From Euryarchaeota archaeon UBA495 (GTDB taxonomy: Archaea; Thermoplasmatota; Poseidoniia; Poseidoniales; Poseidoniaceae), in NCBI GenBank assembly GCA_002496845.1, contig DALQ01000096.1, forward strand, positions 1 through 30,118: a stretch of 30,118 nucleotides of DNA, read 5' to 3'. The stretch's first letter is position 1. Each line of letters opens with the position of its first letter. Of the stretch, positions 8,791 through 18,720 are shown one piece after another. The notes below the pieces were generated by a model. That model was not told the origin of the DNA, made no database searches, and worked only from the letters and a program-made list of their open reading frames with translations. A program made the position numbers and the translations under genes.

Positions 8791-11700
8791 ATGCCAGAAA
8801 TCACATACCTCGATTCCTTCGAAGATACGGAGGCTTTGGCAACACGCCTGAGCGAGCCTGTTCGACGGTGGTTCTTGGACAAATTTCCGGATTTCACACC
8901 TCCACAAAAGATGGCCATCCCTGCCATCATGAAAGGAGAGCACCTGCTTCTCTGCAGCCCGACCGGATCTGGGAAAACGCTCACAGCGTTCCTCACCGTC
9001 ATCGACGACTTGGTGCGTCGAGCCTTGGACGGGTCGCTCAAAGATCAGGTGTACTGCATCTACATCTCGCCCATCAAGGCCCTCGCCAACGACATCGAGC
9101 GAAACCTCCTCGGCCCGCTTGAGGAAATCAAGGCGAAGTACCTGCCTGACAGGGCCAAGGAAATCCGCGTCGGTTTGCGCACCGGTGACACGTCGCAATC
9201 TGACCGTCAAAAGATGCTTCGAAAGCCGCCGCACATCCTCATCACCACGCCAGAGAGCATGGCCATCGCCGTGGGTTCCTCGCGCTTCCAGCCCATCGTG
9301 TCACGCGTCAAGTGGATGATCATTGACGAACTGCACAGCCTGGTCCCCACCAAGCGTGGCGTCCATCTGAGCCTCACCTTGTCCTTCCTTGACACCTTGC
9401 TCAAAGATCCAGTTCAGCGGATTGGAATCTCAGCGACCATGGAGCCACTCGACACCGTTGCAGAGTACCTGGTGGCCAGCGATGACCGTGAATCGCGTGG
9501 CGAAGACCAGCGCATCATGGTGGCGAAGATTTCCGGCTCGCGCGAACTGGACCTCGACATTCTGATCACCCATCCACGCTTCGCGGACCGTTCCGTTGCT
9601 CAAACGCTTGAAGCGAACGTCGAAGCCATTGCCGACCTCATCTCCGCCCACAACACCACCTTGGTGTTCGCCAACACGAGAAAAATGACCGAAACACTGG
9701 TCCAACGCCTTCGGCCTTTCCTTGGTGAATTGATTGCTGGCCACCACGGATCGATGGACAAGAACATCCGACTCGAGGTTGAGCGGAAGCTCAAGCTTGG
9801 CCACCTTCGAGCCGTTGTCACCTCTTCCTCGCTCGAAATGGGCATCGACATTGGTTCGGTCGATCTTGTCATTCAAATTGGATCGCCTGGTGACATCGCG
9901 ACAGCACTGCAGCGCATTGGGCGCGCAGGACACCACGTGGGCGGAATCCCACGGGCTCGGTTCCTTCCATCCTCCGTCGACGACCTGCTCGAATTGGCTG
10001 CGCTTCAAGCCGCCATCCAAACAGGCGACATGGACCGCTTGTCCTTCCCGCAAAATTGCCTTGACGTCGTGGCCCAGTTCCTCATCGGTTTGGTCATCAA
10101 CGAGGAACTGGACATTGACGAAGCCTACGAGGTCGTAGTCAATGCGTGGAGTTACCGAAATTTCGCCTACGACGATTTCATCGAAGTGCTGGACCTGCTT
10201 GAGGACGAACGACGCATTTGGGTGGATTGGGAAGAGAACACCTTCGGAAAGCGCGGGTATTCACGCATGATCTACTACACCAACATTGGAACCATTGCGC
10301 CAGACAATTCCTACCTGGTGTTCAACGCTGAAGGGTCCATCCTCGGAAAGTTGTCCTCTTCCTTCGTGGCCAGTTTGCGCACCAGCGACGTGATCTTGCT
10401 TGGTGGTTCCACCTACCGTGTGAACAACATCCAGGGCACGCGCGTCAACGTCAGCAACGTGACCGGCTATCGCCCAACGGTCCCCTCATGGTCGGGCGAA
10501 GCCCGCTCGAGGTCCGCCGAACTTTCCTCTTCGCTGTTGGACCTCATTGGCCGCTGCACCGTCGCACTTCGACGTGAAGTGGACCCACGAACGGTCTTGA
10601 CCGAAGCCTACTCGCTCGGCCGTGATTCGGCCGAAGTCATCGCACGGCATTTGGAGGAACACGTGCTTACGACCTTCCAAGTCCCAGACAAGGACCGAAT
10701 TCTGGTTGAGCAAATCATTGGAGGGGCCCATCCGACCTATCTTGTGACCACATGCCGAGGCCGTGGGTTCAACACCGCACTTGGCTACTTCATGGCCGGT
10801 TTGGCGGAACGGGCAAGCATCCCCGTCATTGAGATGTCCTTCGATGAAAACGGCTTGCTGCTGAAAACCGCTCAAGACGTCAATCCAGGAGCGATGTACG
10901 AAGCATTCGCCGCTGGCGACCACATGGAAGTCATTGAGCGGTACATCATCAGCACGCAAATTTTCGCCAAGCGATTCAGAGAGGTCGCTGGACGTAGCCT
11001 CATCATCCCCAAACGCATCGGTGCAGAGGAAATCAGTCCCCAACAGTTCCAACAAAAGGCCGATGCCCTTCTGAACCGGCATCGAACAATGGACGGCTCC
11101 ATCCTCATTCGTGAAGCCAAGAACGAGATCCTCTACGGCGACATCGACCTTGGTGGCTTGGAAGAATTCCTCACCGCATGCCGCGAAGGTCAAGCACGAA
11201 TTGTGCACACGCGTGCAACACTCCCCAGCCGATTGGGCATGTCGCTCTACATGTCGGCTTTCGAAGACCTGATGTCGATGCGAACGCGTGCTTTCCTGGT
11301 CAAGGACATCGACCCTGCCATCTTGGAACGGCTGCTTGGCCGTCGCTCATTGGCCACAGAGATGACCAACGAACAAATCGAGGCCTATTACGCCAGCAAG
11401 GTCCCTGTACCCAAGGACGCCGATTCGCTCCTCGCGTTGATGGAACACGGCGGTGGCTTGGACCGTTCGTTTGGCAACCCACTCTACCGTGAAAAGTTGG
11501 CTGGCATTGACCTTGACGTCATACGAGGTTGGGTCGAGGAACTCTGCACAAAGGGTTCCATCACCAAAATCGAAGGCACTGGTATGCAGGAACTTGACGG
11601 AAAATGGTTCAGTTCCTACATGGGAGAAATTCACGGAACCTTGGGATGCCTCGCTGCCAACGGTGGCCGGGACGTCGAGGACCTGTTGACCTTGCACACA

Positions 11701-14079
11701 GCCGGCCTGACGTACCGAATGGCTTCTGGCTTTGAAGGAACAAAGGTCTCCACGTGGAAGGACATGGACCTCGGAGATCCACAGGAAGCCCTCAGGGTGA
11801 AGCTGATCGAGATGCTCGGCTCAGAAGGACCGCAAACGGCAGACCAATTGGAACTCAGGTTGCCGTTCCCTCGAACGATGGTGGAACGCACCATCCACCA
11901 ATTGGAAACACGGAACGTCATCAGCATCGGCTTCTTCACCCAAACCGAGGATGCCGAATTCATCCTCAAAGTGGACGAACACCGCATCACAGGCGGCGAG
12001 GAAGAGGTGATCGAATACCGGTCCATTCAGAACATGATCCTCGACAAATCGTTCACCATGTACGACGACGTCGATCAAGCCTTTGACAAGCATCTGTTGT
12101 TCCAAAAGCAACAAGAATTGCTCTATAGAATAAATGACTTCAGGTTCAGTGACTGGAAGGACCTCCAATTGGACCGTGACATCGTCAACGGTCGGCTCCT
12201 TCACAACCGGCAGGGCTACACCACCCGACGAAACCTTCCGATGCTGCTTGGTCTGAAGCCGGAACCCTACATCGGGGCCATGGAAGCAGACCTGCTGGAT
12301 CGGATCCTCCCGGGTGAAGAGCCTCAACGGTCAGAAATTGTGGCCATGTATCCCAAGGGTGAGGAGCACAAACAACTCCAACGCGACGTCAAGAATGGTT
12401 TGGCCAACCTCGAACGGCAACTCCTGGTGGCCAAGCAATTCGAGGAAGTCCCCGGACGACGACGACGACTCTCGTTCTACCACCGCGTCCACGACGTCTA
12501 CGATGGCCTTTCCTTCGAAGACGCCTTGTGCGAAGTCATTCATCGGATTGGACCGATCAAGGCCAATACCTTGCGCTTCTACGTCAGCAGGGCCTACGAA
12601 GAACTCGTGATTGCGCTCAAGTCCCTCGAAACCCAAGGTCGCATCAGCCGTGTCACCACCTTGGTGCCTGAGCCTGAGGATTTCTTCTGCGCCCCAGAAG
12701 AAGTGGGCACGTTCCGCCGTGCTCGCAGGGAAGACCGCGTGATGCGCATCCTGACGCAATCCGACCCGTACGTGTCTCGGTTCATTTGGGAAGTGCGGGC
12801 CATGCTGGACCGAGGATGGTACCTGCCCGTGTTCAAAGGAATCGATCCCGTGGGCAAAGTCTTGATGTTCAAGGTCAACGATTACCTCGAAGTCAAGGAC
12901 ATTCAGATTCCCGCTGCGTACTTGGAGGAATTCTGTGAAGCCTTCGACGTGCTGCTCAACAACCACGCCGAACAATTGGTTGACGTGGCCGTGCTGAGTG
13001 GCATCAACGGTCAGCCCATCAGCGAAGTCGACCAAGTTTGGAGGGACGCGCTTGGCGCCATAGGATTCAAGCTCGCAGGCGAGCGCATGATCCGTGGAGG
13101 AATCGTGGAAACGCAACCACGGAACTTGGCCGACAGAGCCCTCTTCCACAAGCATCACATCCACCAATCGTCGAGGCTGGAGAACGAATTCCTCGCATTG
13201 AAGCGCATCCGTGAAGTCCGCGACGACTTTGCTTTGCGTGGCCGTGCCGAACTCTACCGCGTCGACCTCAAGAGCATGGCAAGCGCCAATCGTCTCCACC
13301 AAGGCGTCAACCTCCGTGGGCACCAATCATGGGCCTCGTACGAACACTTCCAGACATTGTTGGCCATCCGGGGCATTGAGCCTGACGAAGATCTGGCCGA
13401 CGTGCTCGACTTCTTTTCCAACCACTCCGACCATGAATTGTTCAAGGAACGCTACGCGCTTAGCCAATCTGAATTCAGGAAGCTGGTCCAACCGCTCATC
13501 CGCTCGGGCCACATTGTCCAAGACTTCCGTGGTGGCTTCCGAACCGTCGCCAATGATGCCTCACTGGAGCGTTCCGTGCTTCGGAAAGAATACCTCAGGT
13601 CGCTGGTCGCTGATTTCCCGGTGATGACCATCAAGCAATTGCTTTCGTTGGCGGGAAGCCACTTCAAACCAGAGGAAGTCAAGGCCATCTTGACCGAGTT
13701 TGAGGAAGACGGGACGCTGATCAAGGGATTCCTCATCGACGATTTGCACGAAGTCTGTTGGGGCCGAAAGGACCTGCTCGCCGAAGCCAAAGAACTCCAA
13801 CCGATGCGCGATTTCGTGCTTCCACCGTCCGACCCCATCGCTCCATACTTCTCGGGCACCCTCAAGGAACGGTTTGGCTTCGGCAGCGCCTATCTTGTGT
13901 TCAAGAACGGTGAACCGGCGGCGGCCTTCAAGGCCAACACGCGGAATCGGGTCATCGAAGTCACCGATTACGAGGGCCGTGAAGACGCATGGCGCATCGT
14001 CAAGGAATTCGCATGGGAACACCAAATGCCGTTGACGTCGGAAGTCAGGATCGGCGGACGCCGCTTGAGCAGTTCCTGA
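8791..14079 (+). CDS. Very long Lhr-family superfamily 2 helicase
   Basis: ATP-dependent DNA/RNA helicase of the Lhr (large helicase-related) group. The N-terminal core has a Q-motif-like TPPQ ending at residue 39, Walker A SPTGSGKT at 56-63, a DELH motif II at 179-182, motif III SAT at 214-216, and motif VI QRIGRAGHH near 375. At 1762 residues it is about twice the usual archaeal Lhr (about 850-950) and longer than bacterial Lhr (about 1500). The added C-terminal half contains several segments that look like winged helices (about 1001-1050, 1187-1215, 1245-1290 and 1594-1645). It ends in a domain with the pattern PPSDPI...GTLKERFGFG (1677-1762). I infer a resemblance to the Lhr C-terminal region, which is related to AlkZ/YcaQ glycosylases. 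The reading frame is intact throughout. It has its own TATA element. Confidence 0.9.
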   Translation: MPEITYLDSFEDTEALATRLSEPVRRWFLDKFPDFTPPQKMAIPAIMKGEHLLLCSPTGSGKTLTAFLTVIDDLVRRALDGSLKDQVYCIYISPIKALANDIERNLLGPLEEIKAKYLPDRAKEIRVGLRTGDTSQSDRQKMLRKPPHILITTPESMAIAVGSSRFQPIVSRVKWMIIDELHSLVPTKRGVHLSLTLSFLDTLLKDPVQRIGISATMEPLDTVAEYLVASDDRESRGEDQRIMVAKISGSRELDLDILITHPRFADRSVAQTLEANVEAIADLISAHNTTLVFANTRKMTETLVQRLRPFLGELIAGHHGSMDKNIRLEVERKLKLGHLRAVVTSSSLEMGIDIGSVDLVIQIGSPGDIATALQRIGRAGHHVGGIPRARFLPSSVDDLLELAALQAAIQTGDMDRLSFPQNCLDVVAQFLIGLVINEELDIDEAYEVVVNAWSYRNFAYDDFIEVLDLLEDERRIWVDWEENTFGKRGYSRMIYYTNIGTIAPDNSYLVFNAEGSILGKLSSSFVASLRTSDVILLGGSTYRVNNIQGTRVNVSNVTGYRPTVPSWSGEARSRSAELSSSLLDLIGRCTVALRREVDPRTVLTEAYSLGRDSAEVIARHLEEHVLTTFQVPDKDRILVEQIIGGAHPTYLVTTCRGRGFNTALGYFMAGLAERASIPVIEMSFDENGLLLKTAQDVNPGAMYEAFAAGDHMEVIERYIISTQIFAKRFREVAGRSLIIPKRIGAEEISPQQFQQKADALLNRHRTMDGSILIREAKNEILYGDIDLGGLEEFLTACREGQARIVHTRATLPSRLGMSLYMSAFEDLMSMRTRAFLVKDIDPAILERLLGRRSLATEMTNEQIEAYYASKVPVPKDADSLLALMEHGGGLDRSFGNPLYREKLAGIDLDVIRGWVEELCTKGSITKIEGTGMQELDGKWFSSYMGEIHGTLGCLAANGGRDVEDLLTLHTAGLTYRMASGFEGTKVSTWKDMDLGDPQEALRVKLIEMLGSEGPQTADQLELRLPFPRTMVERTIHQLETRNVISIGFFTQTEDAEFILKVDEHRITGGEEEVIEYRSIQNMILDKSFTMYDDVDQAFDKHLLFQKQQELLYRINDFRFSDWKDLQLDRDIVNGRLLHNRQGYTTRRNLPMLLGLKPEPYIGAMEADLLDRILPGEEPQRSEIVAMYPKGEEHKQLQRDVKNGLANLERQLLVAKQFEEVPGRRRRLSFYHRVHDVYDGLSFEDALCEVIHRIGPIKANTLRFYVSRAYEELVIALKSLETQGRISRVTTLVPEPEDFFCAPEEVGTFRRARREDRVMRILTQSDPYVSRFIWEVRAMLDRGWYLPVFKGIDPVGKVLMFKVNDYLEVKDIQIPAAYLEEFCEAFDVLLNNHAEQLVDVAVLSGINGQPISEVDQVWRDALGAIGFKLAGERMIRGGIVETQPRNLADRALFHKHHIHQSSRLENEFLALKRIREVRDDFALRGRAELYRVDLKSMASANRLHQGVNLRGHQSWASYEHFQTLLAIRGIEPDEDLADVLDFFSNHSDHELFKERYALSQSEFRKLVQPLIRSGHIVQDFRGGFRTVANDASLERSVLRKEYLRSLVADFPVMTIKQLLSLAGSHFKPEEVKAILTEFEEDGTLIKGFLIDDLHEVCWGRKDLLAEAKELQPMRDFVLPPSDPIAPYFSGTLKERFGFGSAYLVFKNGEPAAAFKANTRNRVIEVTDYEGREDAWRIVKEFAWEHQMPLTSEVRIGGRRLSSS

Positions 14080-14131
14080 CGTCAAAACAACGCACCAACA
14101 GGTTTTGAAGACCCGTGCATGTGTACGCATC

Positions 14132-17100
14132 ATGCAGCAAGCCTCGGCACGGGCGCTCGGCTTAATGGCCATCCTCTTGCTTTCCACCACCTTGGCCGTG
14201 GTCAGCCCTTCAGCAGGGGCAGAATCCGCCTTGGACATTGAAATCCTCGATACCAAGGTCAACCCGGCCAACAATCACACCTACCATCTGCTTTCAGCGT
14301 CCTCTTGGACCGAGGCTGCTCAAGCGGCCCGAGGCCTCGAGGGATTCCTTGTGACCGTCGATGATGAGGCTGAAAACACGTGGCTGCACGAAACATGGGG
14401 CAACGATGGAAACGTCACCCGTCATCTTTGGACTGGTCTCAACGACGCCACAGAGGAAGGCGTGTTTCGATGGCATGACGGCACCCCCTTCTTGCACCGC
14501 CAGTGGGGAGCGGACCAGCCGAGCATGACAGACGTCGAAGATTACGTTCACATCACTGGACCCAACATGGGTTCGCTCGAGCCAGGAGAATGGAACGATT
14601 TGGAGAACGACCCCCAATATTTCCCCGTCTACGGCGTGGTTGAGATTGGACCCGGGGCCGATTTTGCTTTGCGCTTTGATGGCGACGACGATCACGTCAT
14701 CACGAACGATGACAACAGCCTGAAGGAGCCGGCAACAACTGGAGAACTGACCATTGAGGCTCGCATCAATCCTGTGGATGTTGATGGCATCCACACCGTC
14801 GTCATGTACGGCGACCATGGCTATGGCCTCTACCTTGACGACGGACGGCTCGGGTACGCGTCTGAATACAGCCTGTCGAAGAATCCCTTGAGCGATGCAA
14901 ACATCAGCCTTCCAACCGACGTCTGGTCGACGGTGGCCGTGGCCCTCAATGCCTCCACTGGCGGGACCTTCTTCCTCAACGGTGCAGCCATCGGCACCTT
15001 CGACGCCACGAAGGCGGAGATTCCCGCCGGTGATTTCGGCTCGAACGATTGCTATGAAGCGGACTTGGCCTGTGAGAACTTGGTCATTGGACGCCATGGT
15101 GCTGGGGCTGACCGCTACCATTTCCACGGCATGATCGACCACGTCTCCATCTCAGCGGCCGATTTGCGGAACACAACAGACGGGAACGTCACGCTCGTGA
15201 CGACCACGGATTCGATGTCCACCTGGACCTTTGGCGAAGGAGAAGGTGACCAAACCATGGACGCCAACAACCGCTCTGCGACCATCCATGGGGCTGCGTG
15301 GGTCATGCCTGACGGTTCCATCGTCGCCCAAGCCCTCGAAATTGAAAACGGAGAAGAACTCAACATCGCATCCGTCAACGCGGGCGATACGCTCCTTTTC
15401 TTTGCAGAACTTCCAGAGTACACCCGTGACATGAGCCTCCAAGCCTTTGGTTGGTCCTCTGGAAACGGAAAGGAGGAAGGCGATGCCGAGTTCAGGATGT
15501 ACCACGACATCGACCGTGTTCCATCGGCATGGTCCCATATGGACGAGGTGGAAAACTGGGGATGGGGTGGCGTATACGCTGCGTACAGTTGGCCAGACGC
15601 TGGAGTCCACTGGTTTGCTTTGCAGGCTGAAGACGACATCGACGAATTCAGTCTGTGGCTGAATTGGCAGGTCGCTGAAGCACCTCCAACGTTGGAAGAC
15701 ATGATTGAACTGAAGCATGGTATTCCTGTGGCTGACCAAGACCTGCAAAGTCAACGCGGCAGTGAATTTGGAGACAGCATTCAGTATTACGTCAACGTCA
15801 CTGAACCGCTCGCTGACCTTTCCGTGGAAACCTACGGTGGAAATGGCAACGTGAACCTCGCCATTTCCTACGGCGGACCGCCTGACCCCTTCGATCAATG
15901 GGGCGAGTGGGAGATGTTCGGAGAACCTGGTTTCATGAATGAAGGAGAGGACCCTGAGGCATACGAGGATTGGTCCACAGGACCAGGGAACGATGAGCGC
16001 GTGCACCTCTACAACGTTGAACCTGGCACCTACTACATCACCGCGTTCACATGGGGTCAAGCCAGGGACTACAGCATCGTGGCAGACCTTACGCCGATGC
16101 CCACCAACGGCGAGGCTTCTGATGCGATCGCCTTGACGGCAGGCATTCCCTACGGGCCCTTCTCGGGATACGAAGGACTCAGTCAGTATTTCTCCATCGA
16201 CGTCCCAGAGGGAACCGAACGCCTTGAGATCAGCCTCGACGACGGTTTGGGTGAAGCCGACCTCCATCTCGCCTACGAATCAACCCCAACGGAGACCGTG
16301 TACGATGAGCGCAGCGCAGCACCAGGAGCGAACGACCGGGTTGAGTTCAACGACCCAACACCGGGCACGTGGATGATTCTCGTGCACACAGAGCGTGTGT
16401 TCAGCGGCACCACCATCCTTGCAGAGTTTACCGACCGTTACGTCTGGGATTGGGACGGTGAACCGATTCAACTGCTCAACGGTGAGGCCATCGTCGGCAT
16501 TGAGGCCGAAGAGGGCACTGTGTTGGAATTCTTCGGCATCCTCGAAGAACCAGCCTCTCCTCTTGAGGTGAACACATGGGGCGATGAGGGCAGCATCGAA
16601 CTTGAGGGCGAAGCCGAACCATACGATTGGGAACTGCTCTTCGAGGAAGGACCACGAGGCCGCCAGTGGGGCGACGAAAGCTGGTCTGGTGGCGATGGCG
16701 TTGCGTGGACGTGGTACGTCGATACCGCCGCAAACGGACGCTTCGACGTGACCGTTGAGGTCGTTGACGACATCAGCGGTTTCGGCATCATCGCCACGTG
16801 GTTCGATTCTGAACTCCCGCCGATCGAGGACGATGACGATGACGAAGATGATGTGGACGAGCCCTTCGAACCTGAGGGGTGCGAAGAACGCGCCGTGGAT
16901 TGGTTCGAAACGTTGGACAGCAACAGGGACGGATTGGTGACCGTAGACGAGCACCGCCCTCACCCCTCAACAGGCACACCAGCCACGGACGTCGACATCA
17001 ACGGTGACGAACGCGTCCAAATGGAAGAGTTGGAAGCAGACCTCTGCACGTGCGGCGAGGAATTCATCTTCATTTGGGACCAAGCCGACGAATACGGAGC

Positions 17101-17689
17101 GATCTCGGTTGAGGAACTTGAAGACGTGGATTACCTGAACGACATCGACGTTGAAGCGATTGACAGAGACGGAGACGGCGACATCGACGGCCAAGAAGCT
17201 GAGCGTCATACCTTGGCGTGCAGCACCACCTACGATCCGCTTGACCTCGACGGAGACGGCGTGCCAAACGAAGAGGACGCCTTCCCAGAGGATCCCGATG
17301 AAAGCCTCGACACAGACGGTGACGGCGTTGGCGACAACGCTGACCTGGTCGCTGGTGTCAACGACTCCATGATCACCTACGGCGCTGCTGCGGCCGTTCT
17401 CGTGCTGATTATCGTGATGCTCCTGACCATGCTGCGACGTGGTCCCGGCGGACCTCAAGTCGACCCTTGGGCGGAAACCGGAGACGAGAAGCGCATGCCT
17501 GAGTTGTTTGACAACACGATGGCCATGCCTGAGCCGCGTTCTCCCACCGCTGAACCAAGCCCAAGCGGCTCAACGGTTGGTCAACCAGAAGCGCAGCCGG
17601 TTCCGGAAATGATGGACCTGCCTAGCATGACGGATTTGCCGCCTTCGCTGGACGACGCCCTCCCGGGTGCACCGCTGGAGTGGCGTTGA
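14132..17689 (+). CDS. Large multidomain surface protein: C-type lectin, LamG-like, PPC-like, EF-hand-like repeats, C-terminal membrane anchor
   Basis: The 1185-residue protein opens with a signal peptide (hydrophobic core about 8-25, small residues SAGA before the likely cut). A C-type-lectin-like domain follows (about 49-172, with LWTGLND and GEWND motifs), then a LamG/concanavalin-like domain (about 179-345). Next are two beta domains resembling bacterial pre-peptidase C-terminal domains (about 545-650 and 670-770). An Asp-rich strip leads to EF-hand-like loops (DSNRDGLVTVDE, DINGDERVQMEE, DRDGDGDIDGQE; about 926-1028), then thrombospondin-3-like DLDGDG/DTDGDG repeats. A membrane helix (about 1081-1100), an Arg-rich stop and a Pro-rich cytoplasmic tail of about 85 residues end the chain. 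This suggests a cell-surface adhesin or glycan-binding protein whose structure depends on calcium. A TTG at 14105 also opens the frame, but the ATG at 14132 gives a cleaner signal peptide. Confidence 0.85.
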   Translation: MQQASARALGLMAILLLSTTLAVVSPSAGAESALDIEILDTKVNPANNHTYHLLSASSWTEAAQAARGLEGFLVTVDDEAENTWLHETWGNDGNVTRHLWTGLNDATEEGVFRWHDGTPFLHRQWGADQPSMTDVEDYVHITGPNMGSLEPGEWNDLENDPQYFPVYGVVEIGPGADFALRFDGDDDHVITNDDNSLKEPATTGELTIEARINPVDVDGIHTVVMYGDHGYGLYLDDGRLGYASEYSLSKNPLSDANISLPTDVWSTVAVALNASTGGTFFLNGAAIGTFDATKAEIPAGDFGSNDCYEADLACENLVIGRHGAGADRYHFHGMIDHVSISAADLRNTTDGNVTLVTTTDSMSTWTFGEGEGDQTMDANNRSATIHGAAWVMPDGSIVAQALEIENGEELNIASVNAGDTLLFFAELPEYTRDMSLQAFGWSSGNGKEEGDAEFRMYHDIDRVPSAWSHMDEVENWGWGGVYAAYSWPDAGVHWFALQAEDDIDEFSLWLNWQVAEAPPTLEDMIELKHGIPVADQDLQSQRGSEFGDSIQYYVNVTEPLADLSVETYGGNGNVNLAISYGGPPDPFDQWGEWEMFGEPGFMNEGEDPEAYEDWSTGPGNDERVHLYNVEPGTYYITAFTWGQARDYSIVADLTPMPTNGEASDAIALTAGIPYGPFSGYEGLSQYFSIDVPEGTERLEISLDDGLGEADLHLAYESTPTETVYDERSAAPGANDRVEFNDPTPGTWMILVHTERVFSGTTILAEFTDRYVWDWDGEPIQLLNGEAIVGIEAEEGTVLEFFGILEEPASPLEVNTWGDEGSIELEGEAEPYDWELLFEEGPRGRQWGDESWSGGDGVAWTWYVDTAANGRFDVTVEVVDDISGFGIIATWFDSELPPIEDDDDDEDDVDEPFEPEGCEERAVDWFETLDSNRDGLVTVDEHRPHPSTGTPATDVDINGDERVQMEELEADLCTCGEEFIFIWDQADEYGAISVEELEDVDYLNDIDVEAIDRDGDGDIDGQEAERHTLACSTTYDPLDLDGDGVPNEEDAFPEDPDESLDTDGDGVGDNADLVAGVNDSMITYGAAAAVLVLIIVMLLTMLRRGPGGPQVDPWAETGDEKRMPELFDNTMAMPEPRSPTAEPSPSGSTVGQPEAQPVPEMMDLPSMTDLPPSLDDALPGAPLEWR

Positions 17690-17703
17690 GCCTCATCGTA
17701 GAC

Positions 17704-18621
17704 TCAGTGCACGTCCTTTGGCCGTAACGCGAGCCGTATCGGACGCATCAAACGAAGCACATGGCCGTGGAGTTCAGGCAACAGCCGGAACATGACCAGG
17801 GCCAAGCCATACATGGCGAGCAAGGCCACAACGCGAGCCGCGTAAGTGTGCGCGAACTCAAACATCCGAAGACCGAACACCTCCACCTCACCGTGCACGG
17901 CATGAAGCCAAACAATCCCTGCGTTTCGGAAGATGTTGAGAACGTGAATGAGGGGAAGGGTGAGCAGCAGCGCACGCATCCTCCGCTTCCATGAAAGGTC
18001 CAACACCGCGATGGCACCGACAAAGACGATCATCGACTGCAGCGCGGTGCATCCCAACACGATGTTGACACCGACCGACGTCCCGTCCGCCCAAACAAGA
18101 TCGGTTTGGATGGGATAATCGCCGAACGGTTGGCTCCAGAACCACATGTTTCCGTCCCACTCCTGCCAGAGCACCTGTCCTTCAGGTGTGCTGACGTAGG
18201 TTTCTCCAACACGCACGTCACCGGCGCCGCTGAACCGCAACATCAAGGCCGATTGCGAGGCCACGGCAACGATGGCAAGACGGCTCAACCATGGCACATG
18301 GTAGGTCGCGAGGTACGGCAAACCAGCCAGGGCAACGGCACCTTTCAGCCAGCGTAGGGCAGAAAGATCGCGTGCATCCTCCGCCTTCCATTCCCACCAC
18401 GCAAGACCGAGGGAGGCGGGCAAGGCCGCGCTGAGCATCACGGTCAGCACGGGATCGCCGTCCTGCCAATATCCGTCTGCCATCAGGAAAAAACCGAGGC
18501 CGACCAAAGGCCAAGCGAGGAAGCTGATACGGTGCATGCCACCCTTCCGCGACAAGGAAAGGCCAAGCAGGAGCATGCCAGAGGCGAGCATACCGATGGA
18601 CTCCACGGTGGCCCCCGCCAT
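17704..18621 (-). CDS. artA: ArtA-like archaeosortase (exosortase/archaeosortase family)
   Basis: Polytopic membrane transpeptidase family that processes proteins carrying a C-terminal sorting signal (PGF-CTERM in the best-known case). It removes the C-terminal helix and allows lipid attachment. The 305 residues hold about seven or eight membrane segments. The family's active-site region is clear: Cys191 in GCTALQS, Arg232 in NIFRN, and His258/Arg263 in FEFAHTYAAR, followed by a FRLLPEL segment as in haloarchaeal ArtA. A periplasm-facing insert (about 130-185) is rich in Trp and Gly. The start at 18621 is chosen over an upstream TTG at 18696 because a GGGTGA sequence lies 5 bases before it. 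It converges on the large surface-protein gene, 14 bases apart, and diverges from the phosphatase gene. The subtype assignment is by eye. Confidence 0.8.
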   Translation of the reverse strand: MAGATVESIGMLASGMLLLGLSLSRKGGMHRISFLAWPLVGLGFFLMADGYWQDGDPVLTVMLSAALPASLGLAWWEWKAEDARDLSALRWLKGAVALAGLPYLATYHVPWLSRLAIVAVASQSALMLRFSGAGDVRVGETYVSTPEGQVLWQEWDGNMWFWSQPFGDYPIQTDLVWADGTSVGVNIVLGCTALQSMIVFVGAIAVLDLSWKRRMRALLLTLPLIHVLNIFRNAGIVWLHAVHGEVEVFGLRMFEFAHTYAARVVALLAMYGLALVMFRLLPELHGHVLRLMRPIRLALRPKDVH

Positions 18622-18626
18622 GCCCT

Positions 18627-18632
18627 TCACCC
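18627..18632 (-). promoter_or_regulatory. Shine-Dalgarno site of the archaeosortase gene
   Basis: On the minus strand this reads GGGTGA, 5 bases before the ATG at 18621. It decides the start in favour of that ATG over the TTG 75 bases upstream. Confidence 0.5.
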
Positions 18633-18667
18633 TGCTGCGTCCGTCTTCAACCCTCTGCGTTGGGCAA

Positions 18668-18684
18668 ACCCGTTGAGCACGGGT
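18668..18684. repeat. Inverted repeat between divergent archaeosortase and phosphatase genes
   Basis: ACCCGT and ACGGGT face each other across a 5-base spacer (TGAGC). It sits in the roughly 100-base gap between the two divergent starts, so it could be an operator or a leader hairpin. A 6-base arm in GC-rich DNA can also arise by chance. Confidence 0.3.
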
Positions 18685-18720
18685 GACCAACCTCAAGGGC
18701 TGTGCGGCAGGACGTGGAGC

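Noticed and set aside
12331..13326. Minus-strand open frame of 331 codons
   Set aside because: Antisense to the helicase gene, with composition typical of reversed codons in GC-rich DNA and no motif.
15152..16267. Minus-strand open frame of 371 codons
   Set aside because: Antisense to the surface protein, whose lectin, LamG-like and PPC-like domains show that the + strand is the coding one.
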